NCBI GenBank assembly: GCA_010015655.1
Contig: ML976658.1
Coordinates: forward strand, 528,166 to 592,165
Direction: 5' to 3'
DNA: 64,000 bases
From: Bimuria novae-zelandiae CBS 107.79
Lineage: Eukaryota > Ascomycota > Dothideomycetes > Pleosporales > Didymosphaeriaceae
This document shows, one piece after another, positions 31,747 to 43,379 of this stretch. Both the position numbers and the translations under genes were made by a program. The notes beneath the pieces are model-generated. The model did no database searches, was not told the origin of the DNA, and worked only from the letters and a program-made list of their open reading frames with translations. Each line of letters opens with the position of its first letter. Position 1 is the first letter of the stretch.

Positions 31747-34700
31747 TCACTGCACGTAGCCATTGGCCTTCAGCCACTCCCGCACGACACCCTCATCGCG
31801 GTTCTTGTACTTCGCATGGCTTCGGATCGTGTCATCGATGACCTTAAGGCCTTGATCATAGCCTCGATTGTCCTTATCCTTGAAGAACGCTGCGATCTCG
31901 TCCGCAACCTTATCATCCGCAAACTTGCTCAAGCCCATCCGGAGGAAGCGCTCGAGAGTAACCAAGTTTCCAGAGAGAGTAGGGTAGATGGTGGTGTCCC
32001 AGTTGGTGCGGATGAATTTCCATACCTCAGGTCGCGCCTTTGCGTTATTGGCAAGTACAACAATGCCGGTGTGTTTGTCCTGCATAGCGACCTTGTCGGA
32101 GAAAATGAATTTGAGAATCTTCTCCGCAAGCTCCGGTGTGTGTACGTGACCCAGTGCTCGAAGGCAGATCTCCTTCCCGTCAATAGAAGACGTCGTGAGG
32201 AACTCATTCTGAATAGCTTCGACAGCGGACTCTCCGCGTTCTTTGATGGCGACGGAGAAAACGGTCCTGCGAAGGGAGGGGTTGATTGCAGACTTGTCTT
32301 CTCCGGACATGTAGAGATCGAATCGGCGCAGAGCTTCCTCTACGGTGCCCTTGTGGCCGAGTAAACCAGCTGTGAGGGTGAGCTGTGCACGTAGTTGACC
32401 GACTAGGTAGCTTTCGCCTTCCTTGAACTCCCATCCAACCGCTTCGGTAGCTAGTGAGAGTAATTCGAGTTCGAACTTCTTCAGTCCATCGCTCACATCT
32501 TGTGCACCAGAGAAAACGCTGCGGACTGTGCCAATATTGTTGATGATTTGAGCCCATACCCTACTAGAGTTAGTACGTGTGAAGTAGTACGGAGAATTCA
32601 TACGCACAAGTACTCCTGCTCATCCTGGAATCGTTTCACGAGCGCGAGTAAACCAGCGGTAGACCCATACCCAGCAACAGCGTTTGCATATGCGTCTCCG
32701 ATGATGCCAATCTTGTCTTCAACACTGAGATTCTCGCGAGCCTCGCCGAGCTTCACTAGACGCGCAGGTGGGTAGTTTGTCCGGTAGAAGCCAGTGAGAT
32801 TCTTGTTCACTTGGTAATAAGAGTCGTTCACGTCCCGGATCGTGGTTTCCTTCTCGGTCAAGGCGGTCGTTGCGTGGGTCGAGGCTGCGGTCATTGAGTC
32901 TCCTGTCTGAAGACCCAATGGAATCCACCAGACAGTCTCGTCTTCCTCCGGCTTAGCATCACCGGCAAGCAGGAAGCGCTGCTGCTTCAGACCAATCTGG
33001 CCAGGTTCTTCGGCCACAGTGAGCACCGGGAAGCCGATCTTGCGCACCCAATTGTCCATGAAGCTGTTAACATCTTGGCCAGAAGCTTTGCTTAGAGCAT
33101 TCCAGAGGTCATTCGTAGTCGCATTCCCATATTGGTGCTTCTTGAGGTAGTTTGCCACACCTTGTAGGAAGACTTTCTCGCCGAGGTGAGAGCTTAGCAT
33201 GCGGATCACTGAGCTTCCCTTTAAGTAGCTGATGTGGTCGAAGATCTGGTCCACTTCTGGACCATCCCGAACCGGTACTTCGATAGGGTGTGACGTTCGC
33301 AATGAGTCGAGTTGGAAGGCTGTTTGTACAGATTCAGTCTACATCTGAGGGTTAGCATTTGCAAGAATTGAATATACCTGCGGCTTTTCGACGTACAACA
33401 AACTGTCCCCAAACATTCCAGTCTGCACGCCATGTTAGCCGACGAATGACCGATCATTTTCCAAAGTACATACCGGGATAGAGATGGTCCACTGCAAACC
33501 AACCGACCCAAGTAGCGAAGCCCTCGTTCAGCCACAGTTCACTCCACCAGTCCATTGTAACTAGGTTACCGAACCATTGGTGAGCAAGTTCGTGCGCTAC
33601 AACGTAAGCGACGCGGTTTCGGTAGCTGTCTGCAGAGGTCTTGGGGTCGAATAGTACAGCGGTCGTGCTAGGATCTGTTAGTTAGAAGACAGGAGTAAAG
33701 AGCGTAGTCAACAAACCGGTAAGTGATGAGTCCCCAGTTCTCCATAGCGCCGTGTGACTAGAAAGCAACGGTCAGCTGGACATCTCCACAGAAACAGGGG
33801 GTACGTATAGCTGCCTGTTAAAGCAATCAAAAAACTGTGCGAGACGCATGGACACGCCAGAGTAACTTACAAATTCATGGACGGCAAGCAAGTCCACCTT
33901 AGGCAAAGGATAATCGACCTGGAACGTCTAAAATGATGGTTAGCAGGCATATCATAGACATTATGCAGCTTGCCATCCGTACCTCAGAGAAATAGTCGAC
34001 AATTTTGTGGCAGTTCTCCAACGCAAATCGTCCTTGCTCCTTGAGCCCGCGGGTGGTGTAGACCCTCACGGGTAGGTTGTTGCCGTTGTACTCCCGTTTC
34101 GTGAAAGCCTCTACGTATTCGAAGTCTCCGACCGCCCATGCAAGGAGGTATGTAGACATGACTGGAGTGGGTTCAAAGACCACTGTATGGAAACCCTCCC
34201 TCTTGCTCGGCTTGATCTCCTTCTCAGGCATGTTGCTCAAGGCTGTCAAATCCTTGGGTACTTCGAGGCTCACGGAGAAGGTCGCTTTCAGGTTCGGCTC
34301 GTCGAAGCAAGGGAAGGCTCGGCGCGCATCACATGATTCGAATTGGGTGCTGAACATGTAGTGGAATTCGTCATCTTTGGCGACGGAAGCTGGGACCTCG
34401 CCCTTGGGCTTATACTTGGAGCGGTAGAAGCCAGCCATGACCTGTACCACACGTCAGCGACTGTCCAGCACGAATAAACTCGTTGTCTTACGTTGTTGAT
34501 AGTCCCTTCGAACTTCAACGTTAAAGTAGCCTCCCCAGAATATTCGATCTTCTCTCCAAAATCCAAAGTCACACGATGGCGCTTCTCCTCGTATGTGATG
34601 TTCTTCGCCTCGTTGCTGTCTTTTCCGGTCTTGAGTTCTGCGCTGTGGACCTTCAGCTGGAGGGCGTTGAGTACGAGATCATTGAAGCCATCGTTCTTGT

Positions 34701-34923
34701 CGATGTTCGTCTTGATCGCGAGGGTACCTTGGTAGGTGAAGTTGCCGCCGAACTCTATGTCATGTATGAAAATGTCGTAGTGTGAGGGTTTGACCCTGAA
34801 GACGGTCAGTAAGGTGTTCAGTACATCCCATTCCATCCCGCATAAGATTGTTGACCAGTTCAAGCATTGGCTCGAAGAAGAGCTCACTCACCAAGAAGGC
34901 AGGACATCTCTATCCGACGCCAT
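31747..34923 (-). CDS. M1-family zinc aminopeptidase (APE2/AAP1-like)
   Basis: Nine exons (34923-34892, 34795-34492, 34441-33983, 33927-33871, 33757-33717, 33667-33474, 33422-33397, 33338-32608, 32560-31747) join to 885 codons; exon 7 is only 26 nt. The start [20 protein letters not shown] is standard for the family. Substrate motif HGAMENWG sits across the exon 4/5 region; the zinc site is [13 protein letters not shown] with the downstream Glu in [13 protein letters not shown]. The C-terminal ERAP1-like helical domain is complete. It removes N-terminal residues from peptides in cytosol or periplasm. An ATG-less, Arg/Ser-rich open frame continues about 70 codons upstream and resembles a mitochondrial presequence. 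Confidence 0.95.
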
Positions 34924-35866
34924 GGCTACGAAGCTACTACTAGCCTCACTCGAGCAAAATCTGACCCTAGTTCCAATCGCCGCTCGGCTGGTCGCAATCC
35001 GGGCAGGAGCAAACGTAGTTCGTGTACGAAGCGCGGAAGGCACACGAGCTCGAGCTTTCGCGGAGCTTGTAACAGGTGAAGAAGTGGACAGAAAATAAGG
35101 AGTCGGCCTTGCGTTGAGTTGCTGCTTCCAGAGCACGGGGCGAGAACAACGTCTCGACAGTTTAAGGAAGGTAGCCAGCTTGGTGGAGGGGTCGGAATGG
35201 GGGCACGGTGCGGAGCAAACGCGGAATTAGATAATGATGGATGGTCGAGGAAGGTGCAGCTCGCACGCGGCCGCCGGTTGGCTGCAGGTGCAGCTGCCCC
35301 ACGACCCCGCGTTAAACTGGAAGAGGAACCCGATCAACAAAGCAATATGATGCTCTCAATCGATCTCTAATCAGACTCTACAATGGGGTTATGAGAATTT
35401 GCCTTGTAAGAGATTTTCAGGTTATATTCGGGGGACAGTAATTATCATGTAGTTTAGATTCGGCGGCTTCGCTTCTAGTCCTAAACATACAAGCCGAGTT
35501 AGTACTCCATGAACCCGAAGCAACGGCGGGCTGATTGTATATCACAACTTAGTGCGGCTTTGCTTTCTCGTTAATGAACAAAAGAAGGGCCCATCGTGTA
35601 CGGCACGTATTCAATATCTTCATCATCGCGAATATGTACCGTTCCATGCTATGCGCTGTATTTAGCAAGTCGGCCTAAAAGCCCGTTGCCAGCACACCAA
35701 TCTTGTCCAACGCCAGGAAATGCCTTCATAAAAAGCCAAAGGACCATTCCATGCAATCAGAGATGGTCAACCTAAATACCTGCGCCGAACTCCGCATCAT
35801 CATCATAACATTATAGACAAAAAGACCGTCCACAAGTTTATACATGCGCTGGGTAGTCCTAGAGTC
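34924..35866. other. intergenic; upstream region of the aminopeptidase gene
   Basis: The first 300 bp remain open in the aminopeptidase frame without any ATG. The rest shows no gene. Confidence 0.5.
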
Positions 35867-36367
35867 TTATATCCGAATCAGGACATCCAAACACTGGATC
35901 TTCCACTCTTTCTTCCCCACCAAGCCCTTGACCCACTCGTAGTTCCCCGAGCCGCCCGCCGCTGCCGCATCCGCTGTCTTGTTGCGCAGGTTATCCATCG
36001 CACCCTTCACAAGCGCTTGTGCCGTGTTGTTCGCCGCCTGTGCAAGCACCCCCGCGGTCTCGATGATGGTGTCCCGAAACGGAGTCGTGCCGTTGAGCGC
36101 GAACTCCGCCGTCTCGCTCGAAAGCGGCGCCTCAAACCAGGGCGTGTGGAAGTCGAACAGCGCTACAACGAGGATAAAAAGTAGCAGCGAGCAGTATACG
36201 CAGGGTCGGTTGAGGAAATAGGTCGCGGATATGAAGAGGACGAGATAGACGGGTGAGGCATTGGTTCGCAATCTTGGCAAAGACGTTAGTATGCGTGCTG
36301 CTGTGTGTGAGAGTGGAGGTACATACAAGAAAAAGAGAACAGGTATCCAGCTACGCAAGCAAAACAT
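35867..36367 (-). CDS. small polytopic membrane protein, unknown family
   Basis: Two exons (36367-36327, 36272-35867) separated by a 54-nt intron with a GTATGT donor and ACTAAC branch site, giving 148 codons. The first 75 residues form about three hydrophobic segments (WIPVLFFLL, SPVYLVLFISATYFLN, VYCSLLLFILVVALFDF). The rest is polar, with an NGTT/NNT glycosylation-type pattern and the amphipathic segment ALVKGAMDNLRNKTADAA. It ends KIQCLDVLIRI. The canonical intron argues for a real gene. I cannot name the family; a small ER or vacuolar membrane protein is a guess. Confidence 0.65.
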   Translation of the reverse strand: MFCLRSWIPVLFFLYVPPLSHTAARILTSLPRLRTNASPVYLVLFISATYFLNRPCVYCSLLLFILVVALFDFHTPWFEAPLSSETAEFALNGTTPFRDTIIETAGVLAQAANNTAQALVKGAMDNLRNKTADAAAAGGSGNYEWVKGLVGKKEWKIQCLDVLIRI

Positions 36368-37127
36368 GGTGGCCTCGCGTGCGTTGGTTGCTACGCTGTG
36401 CGGGCTAAGTTGATGGTCGTGTGCAAGTCAAAGGCTTCGCCAAGCCGGGAACGAGTAGGTGAGTTTCGGTCTGTAGGATAGCGAGCGAAGGGTCTATGAA
36501 TATACGAGGTGTGTTTAGGATGTGAGAGGCGGACCTGTGCCCGAGCCGTTGTCGAATCGAAATCCTGAGAGGCAGTGGCCCGGTCGTCGATGATGCCGCG
36601 CGCGGCGACCGGCGCGTGATGCCTCCTGGGATTACAAATCACCGAATGCTCCACTATCATTCGCTCACCACTTTTCCAGGGTGAAAAGAACCTTCAAATG
36701 GTTTACGATTCTTGTCACATCATCTGAAGAAAACTCGCATCAACTGCTAGTACGGTAACGTATGGAAAGAAGTTTCATCTCAGCTCTGCAATTGGAGTGA
36801 GGCATTTCACGCTCACCGTTTGCCGAGTGCTGTTTTCTGTGAAAGGAAATGGAAACCGGGAAACAGCGAAAACACTCACTGGTACAATCGATAATCATTC
36901 TTAGTAGTATCAAGAGCATACGTCGAATTTTCAGGCCTTGCAACAGGTATTGATTTCTCGACATGAAGTCCTCTACCTCGCACTCGCAGATCCCAAGAAG
37001 TAGCATATACAGCAGAAAGCGAAGAAACACTATCCCACTAAACACCTTCCACCACCCACCGCGACACCTTCCCTTGGATATTCCACAGCTGAGCAAAAAA
37101 GAGGATCATCTATACTGCAGAGCCAGC
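36368..37127. other. intergenic
   Basis: Upstream of the small membrane-protein gene and downstream of the AA9 relic. No gene recognised. Confidence 0.5.
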
Positions 37128-37956
37128 TTAGAACTCGCGCAGGTGCTTACGACCTTCGCTGACGAGGCTTTTCCTAACCAAGCCGACGAGATCAGCGAAC
37201 CTCTCAGCGAACATCTTCGCAGCGGCAGAGTACACCGCCGGGCCCGGAATTTTATAGCTAGACACATCCCCAAAGATGTTGACCATGAGCCCCGCGTCAT
37301 CAGCCTTGTACAGCGCATCTGCCGCTGTACCCGTCGGGGTGGCAGAGCCGCCGCCGGCCACCTCAATGTTAATGCACTTAGGGTAGTTCTGGGCGCCGCT
37401 CGCCTGGCCGGCCGAGTGCAGAGCGATCAGCTCGTGACGGAGCACGTACTGGCCGTCCGCGATGTCGCTCGGGATGGTGACAGTCCACGTCTGGTTGTTG
37501 GCGATGAGTTTGTCGGAGGCCTACTGACCGGCCTCGATGCCGGCCTCATCGATCTTGAAGAACTGGAGGTCGCTGAGCTTCGCGGTGGTGGCGTCGGCTA
37601 CCTTGGCGAGGTAGTCGATGATCAGGCCCTTGTGGCTCTCGGGCCAGGTTGTTCACTGGATATCAATCTTGCCGCCGGCCTTCACGGAAGCGACCTTCGC
37701 GCCCGGGGTGGCATCCTTGTGGCAGGCGATCTTGGTGGCATCGCCGTACATGGACGGCTCAACGAAGCCGTTATCCAAGCAATTGGGGGCAAGACCACTC
37801 GATAACCTCTGGAGCGGGGGATGCGTACTAGAAGCTGGGGTCATAGGCGGTGTAGGGAGTGCCGTCCACGGCGATAGCATCCAAGTGGCCGTGAGCTGCG
37901 ACGGTCGAAGCCAAAGCACCGATGAAGGTGGCAGCCTAAATCTTGGAGAAAGACAT
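37128..37956 (-). pseudogene. AA9 (GH61) lytic polysaccharide monooxygenase, disrupted
   Basis: From ATG 37956 the sequence shows a signal peptide whose mature protein would begin HGHLDAIAVDG (the copper-binding N-terminal His), then [64 protein letters not shown] and [20 protein letters not shown], the standard AA9 order. Lesions: TAG at 37936-37938, TAG at 37828-37830, TGA at 37653-37655, TAG at 37521-37523, and one extra C in a C5 run (plus-strand G run 37785-37789). All four stops fit single C-to-T or G-to-A changes (CAG to TAG, TGG to TGA/TAG). The intact enzyme would oxidatively cleave cellulose outside the cell. The extreme 3' end is uncertain. Confidence 0.92.
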
Positions 37957-38419
37957 TGCGAATGAACGTTGGTTTGGAATGGATGTGGTGACGAAGGACA
38001 GCTTAAGCTTCGAGGTCAACGAAGGTGGTGAAGAAATGACTTCAGTCGACGAAGTTGTGAAATGAATGGAAGTGTCGAAAAGACTGTAAAAGAGTGAACT
38101 GCAAGGCGCTGTGGTGAGTGATGGAGGGGAGCTACCAATGCAGCTTATATACTATAGGCACCCATGGTGTGGGGGGCTTGTCAACAACGTCCTCGGCATG
38201 CCAAACGCGCGGCCGCGATGTCCACTCATCTCCTAGTCCCACTGTCAAATTTGCGACACTCTGTCCGTTCCCGCTGAAGCGAGCGGCAGTGGCTTCCAGA
38301 GCAACGATCTCTGCCTGACATGGTCAGTCCACAAGCCAAGCATCGATAGGGCTGAGCGCAGTCGTGTTTCATAGTCCAACGTTTGCTTGAGAACCCAGGT
38401 CTGCGGTAAAATGGTAAAA
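37957..38419. other. former promoter of the AA9 gene
   Basis: Between the AA9 relic and the solo LTR. A TATA-like TTATATACTATA lies near 38143. No gene. Confidence 0.45.
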
Positions 38420-38781
38420 TGTTAGGAACTGTAATTAGCACCACACAGCAAGGCCCCAGGGCGCCTATGGGTCTTATGGTGACCAATGGTGGCACAGTAC
38501 AGGAGAGTCACGTGACTGCTCGACGAGCTCGACTTGAGCAGATCGAGTAGGCCAGGTATATAGGAGCTCGAAGATAAACTTCTATCTTCGTGTTCAACCT
38601 GTTTATCAATCTATCGTTTGGATTTGACTCAGGCTCTTGTTGATTTGATATCTCACGACTTCGATACCAACGCCCCATTGACAAGCGCAAGCTATCAATA
38701 CCCCTCTCCTGCCTAACAATACTCCTGCCCGAGAACCAACCTTTGATCCTGTAGTGCCAGCTACCCCTCAGGGTTTTAACA
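38420..38781. mobile_element. solo LTR (362 bp) with 5-bp target duplication
   Basis: Begins TGTTAGGAAC and ends TTTTAACA, flanked on both sides by TAAAA (38415-38419 and 38782-38786), a perfect 5-bp target-site duplication. Internally it shares patches with the chromovirus LTR at 40276: CACGTGACTGCTCGAC, the TATATAGGA block, ACGCCC...TGACAAGCGC, and CCCGAGAACCAACC. It is therefore a related but distinct subfamily. It is not AT-degraded, unlike the full element next door. No internal coding region, so it is a recombination product. Confidence 0.9.
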
Positions 38782-39202
38782 TAAAACAGCATGGGTTAGC
38801 TTGTGAGATCGACATAAGCAAAGTGTTTAACGCCGGACGAGAAGGCATCTCGAAAGATAGAGCTCGGTGGCCCAACCGTTTAGATCCAGCCAGCAGGAAG
38901 GACTATTGGGCTCGCAGTTTCTTATTCGAATATGGAATATGGTAACGAGGGCTATCCGCATGTGTAGACGTGATCGTGGTTGTACTCATGGAGGGACGTG
39001 GAGGTGGCGAACGGTCGGAACAACCACGCCCGAACTACGAAGGAGCTCGTTTTTATTGATTCGCCCTTGGCGCACGCCCTACCTGGCCATCCGCCATATT
39101 GTAACTTCAAATCTCTCTTTATAATCTACTTACCTATAATATTCTATATATATTAAAAATATACCTATTTCTCGTCGCAAGCCTTATAAGTATAAAGTCT
39201 AA

Positions 39203-39628
39203 AAACTTCAGACGAAAAAGACCACAAAACGCGAACTTACCGCGGTAGAAAGAGCTTTCGCAGTCGGCGCGTCAGTTTTCGGCACAGCAACAAATATAGA
39301 GATCGCAGAACTCTTTATGCCGCCCGCCAGCAAAAGTACAATTGCGAAGCTTATACAGCGAGTTACTGCAAGAGCAGAAGAAGAAGGACTTCCTATCACA
39401 GATCCATCTCTCTATGAAACAGTGTCAGGTCGTGGCAGGAAGGCATTGTTGACGGATGCGCAGAAGCAGCGCATCATCGCCATCGTCACCCAGGATCGCG
39501 CACACCGCGAGAAGGAGCCTCTACAGGCAATTAAGGATGGAGATTTCGATAAGCTACCGCCTATAAACGTCTCTACGTTCGAAAACGTTATGTATAAAGC
39601 GGGGTACGCATGCAGAAAACCTAGGTAG
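39203..39628 (+). pseudogene. Tc1/mariner-like transposase N-terminal fragment
   Basis: A 142-codon open frame without an initiating ATG at its left end. It encodes KRELTAVERAFAVGASVFG, KSTIAKLIQRVTAR, GRGRKALLTDAQKQRIIAIV and FENVMYKAGYACRKPR, the double helix-turn-helix DNA-binding region of fungal Tc1/mariner-type transposases. It stops just before where the DDE catalytic domain should begin, and the sequence downstream is AT-degraded. The fragment itself is not degraded, so it may come from a low-copy element or be too short for RIP. Confidence 0.65.
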
Positions 39629-40019
39629 AAACTACTATTAATAAATAATAAAATATAAAATTATTATACGTGGGCGCTCGCGCATAACCCTAATTAGTAT
39701 AAATATAATAATAGCTTAAAATTTAACTTTAGAAATTATATATATATAAATAAAACTTTAGCTTAAATTAATAATGTTATGAGGCTCTCACACCTTGTTC
39801 CGATCTGGGTTAGGGCGGTAAGGTATCGTGGTGCTTTACAGATTATTTAATAGTATAAGTTAATGCGACACTTAGCGCGAGGCTAGACAATCTAATCTTA
39901 TAATAAAGTAAGATAACTATTAGTCTGTATAAGAGAACGTACTTGCATAAAAAATATATAAGTTAACTATAAAGAGCGTAATAAGGAAAACTATCTTATA
40001 TATATACCCGCGTGCTTAG

Positions 40020-40101
40020 TTACTTAGTACTACTAATTAACTAAGTAGTCACGTGCCTTGCTTTATTACTTAGTACTACTAATTAACTAAGTAGTTACGT
40101 G
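40020..40101. repeat. two 36-bp direct repeats with internal hairpin
   Basis: Copies at 40020-40055 and 40066-40101 differ by one C/T. Each contains ACTTAGT and ACTAAGT as inverted arms and ends in CACGTG or TACGTG. They lie about 175 bp left of the chromovirus 5' LTR. Function unknown; possibly a relic of another element's end. Confidence 0.85.
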
Positions 40102-40275
40102 ACCTTAAGGTTAGCTCTTTAGCGCACTTATTAACCCGTTCCTTAATTGCCCATCCGCCTATTATCTTATTCTAGTTCGTAACACTATCCTTCCCTTCCT
40201 AGTCTTCGTCCGCGAAGAACTATACCTACTAACTAAACAACTAGCACTTATCGTCGTCGCGAACTTATATCTGCT

Positions 40276-40701
40276 TGTTAAGATCCAATCTTACAGACAC
40301 TTGGCTAGGCTCTAGAGTGCCCATGGTCTACAGGCGACCAATAGGGGCAGCTTACCTGGAAGGTCACGTGACTGCTCGACATGCTCGAAGCGAGCAAGTC
40401 GAGCAGGCGCAAAAGCCAAGACATCTGCTCGCTATGCTCGCTTCGAGCATGTCGAGCAGAGGAAGTATATAGGAACGCAAGAAGGAGTCTCTTCTACTTA
40501 TATTTAACCTATTTATTAATCTATTATTTAGATCTAAATAAGCAACCTTGTTAATTTAATTATATTATACACACTTTTAATATTAACGCCCTAGTAATAA
40601 GCGCGAGCTATTACTATAACCTTCTTTTATCTTACTAGTACTCTTGCCTAAGAACTAACTATAGTCCCTTAGGGATTAGCTATCTCTTTAGGAGTTTAAC
40701 A
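40276..40701 (+). repeat. chromovirus 5' LTR (426 bp)
   Basis: Same length as the 3' copy. It holds a TATATAGG box after the hairpin. Its last 160 bp have T/A where the 3' copy keeps C/G, so RIP struck this part of the 5' copy harder. Confidence 0.95.
40372..40459. promoter_or_regulatory. 24-bp perfect inverted repeat (hairpin) in the LTR
   Basis: CTGCTCGACATGCTCGAAGCGAGC (arm 40372-40395) is matched exactly by its reverse complement at 40436-40459, with a 40-nt loop containing further GCTCG/CGAGC units. It lies about 10 bp before the TATATAGG box, so it is in the U3 promoter. In the 3' LTR the right arm carries C-to-T and G-to-A changes that weaken it. Confidence 0.92.
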
Positions 40702-41499
40702 TCTTAAACACCCTTAATATAAGTACTACTAAGACCCCTACCTCTTTTATAGCTTCGGATAACTATGTCACCCCTATAAGTGATGGCAAGAATAAGGCAC
40801 ACAAACCTAACTTATATAATAATAATTATACCCTTCTTAACACTTAGCTCTTATAGCTAGACCTTTACTTCTTTAACTAGAACTAAGACCTTAAAGATAA
40901 GAAGAAAGTTATCTTCGCCGTAACCTATATGCAAGAAAGCACTAAAGAATAGATCTATCCTTACTTAGTTAAATACTTAGATATAGATCACGATAATAAG
41001 GACGAGGACTATATTATTAATAACGCTAACGCAATTAATATTATTAAAGACTACGCTAACTTTAAAAAATACTTTTAATAAATATTTAGAATTACTAATA
41101 AAACAGCTATTATTAGACGTGCGATCTAGATAATTAAATAACATTAATTTATAGCTAAATACGTAGCCGAGTTTCGCAAGTATACTATATAACTTAACTA
41201 GGAGGATAAATCTTTTAAAACTATATACTAATAAGGTCTTAAATATAATATGCGAGAGGAACTCTTTCGTAGTAGTATAAAAATAAAGACTTTAGAGGAA
41301 CTATACAAAGAGACTATCTATATTAATAAGGAATAGTTCGCCTTGCACGAGGAATTCCGTAAGAACCTAAGAAACGCTAGTTTTAAATAATAGGCACCTG
41401 TAGTCTATAGGACGCTACTAAAAGTACCTTAACGCTAGCAACGTAACTATTATAGACCCTAACTTATAAAAAATATTTAGTTTAATAACCTAGAAAAGG

Positions 41500-41660
41500 G
41501 AACAGGAAAGACTATAGGCTTCTAAAAGCCTAACTAACGTATCTTAGATAGAACCTAATAATAGGGGACCGAGACGCATAAATGTTTTATATATAGTAAA
41601 CTAGGCCACATCGCTAGGAACTATAGATCTAAGAATAAGATTATTAGGTAGCTAAACGTA
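41500..41660 (+). pseudogene. gag zinc-knuckle remnant
   Basis: At 41583 the frame reads C-F-I-Y-S-K-L-G-H-I-A-R-N-Y-R, a CCHC nucleocapsid knuckle in which the second and fourth cysteines have become tyrosine (TGT/TGC to TAT). This G-to-A change is typical of RIP. Confidence 0.85.
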
Positions 41661-42689
41661 CTAATTATTAATAAAAAAGAAACTACTAATAAAGAATAGC
41701 AGGTAATAGACGCTATTAAGCAAATTAATATCTATAACGAAGAATTAGAGTAATTAGAATTACCTAACTTATACCTTTATAAGGATGCAGACAAAGGTTC
41801 GAACAAAAAGAGAAAAAAGAAGGAAATAATACTTTAATTTCTTTTACCTTACCTAAGCTAGAGTAAACCTGTTACTAGTAAGACGATAAATATTTTTAAC
41901 TTCTTAAAGAAATACTAACTAAGGGAAGGAGACTTCGGGTTTATAGTAATAAAATAATAAGACTATATAGCCGCATTTTACTATGCTTACTAACCTAACT
42001 TAGTTAGTAAAGCAGAATAAGAATAGGCAGACTATTACTACGCCTATAAAGACCCTAAAAAAAGTACCTAAACGAAAGCCCGAACTATAAACTACAGTAC
42101 AACCTAGACCACCGTAACCCTACGCATGAGACCCTACGATAGACTCTATGCAGGGAAGACTAATATACCTTTTATTACTAAGCTAAGGAATATAGCTACT
42201 TTCCCCGAATATACTAACGGTGTAAATAGAAGTGGTTTAACTACCCTATCGCCTACTATAATGTTTACCTTTAGGATAATCGCGAAACGTAATACTTTTT
42301 ATACTTTAACTAAGCGCTAAACTAAGTAATATTACTACTAGTTAATAGAAAATGCGCATTAGACAAATAGTAAATATACTTATACCCTAATTATAAAGAA
42401 TATAAAGAGTAAAAGGGAAAGTATAGGTTTAATCGCATACTAAAAGGGACTATAACCCTTAAGATTAAAATAGTAATAAAGAAAGAAGATAGTAAAGCTC
42501 TCCTAAAAAAAGTACCATAGTAGTCTTAGGAGAAGAAAAGTAAAGGACACCTTAAGCCCACAAAGCTACCTACAGAAAAGATGTCTTTTTTAGACCTAGG
42601 CTTAGGCGGGAAAACGCCTTTAAAGAACTAAATGCTATAAATAGTTAGATATCAGTTAAGCTACTAGTATAGCTTAAAAGAACATAAAT

Positions 42690-42780
42690 AAAAGCCATGC
42701 TAGACTTAGGAGCACAGGAGAATTATGTGTTAAGAAAAGCACTTAATAAATTAGAACTCTATAAGCGTAAAAAGGCTATA
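42690..42780 (+). pseudogene. aspartic protease remnant
   Basis: The frame around 42694 reads AMLDLGAQENYVLRKAL, a retroviral-type protease site in which the catalytic D-S/T-G has become D-L-G. Upstream and downstream stops block expression. Confidence 0.7.
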
Positions 42781-43379
42781 CCTTATGCTATCTATGTCGC
42801 AAATAGATAACTAATGCCTGGCAAAGTAATAATCGAATACGAGGTTAAGACCACCCTTCCAATTTATAGATACTAGGAATTAATTACCCTTAACGTTATT
42901 AAGGAAGCTAATTATAATATAATTTTAAAATTACCTTAATTAAGGAAGCACAACCCTATAATTAACAAAAAAAAAAGAGCTATCCTTTAAGCGCTATAAC
43001 TGTGTATTATAAGTAAAGCCTACGCATCGATAAAGCATAATAGTAAATAAGAGAGCTATTAATAACATAGTCTTATAATTATAAGTTAATAAACACGAAA
43101 CTAACTTAGTAGACGCTGGCAGGAACTACTAGGTTATAAAGTATAAGTACGAAGAGAATAGCACACCTTTTAATATTCCTAATAAATATAAAGAATAGAG
43201 TTATTTGTTTTAAGAAGAGAAAGGAGTAAACGCCCTTCCTAAGTATATATACTAAAATTATTATATTGTTCTTAAAGAGGGAAAAACGCCACCTTTTAGA
43301 CTACTATACGGATAAAGCGTAAAAGAACTCTAATAGACACGTAAATTCTTAAAGAAAGCCCTTAAAAAGTAATAAATAC

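Noticed and set aside
31555..32364. 269-codon plus-strand frame
   Set aside because: Antisense shadow of the last exon of the M1 aminopeptidase.
36963..37805. 280-codon plus-strand frame over the AA9 relic
   Set aside because: Antisense shadow; AA9 motifs are clear on the minus strand.
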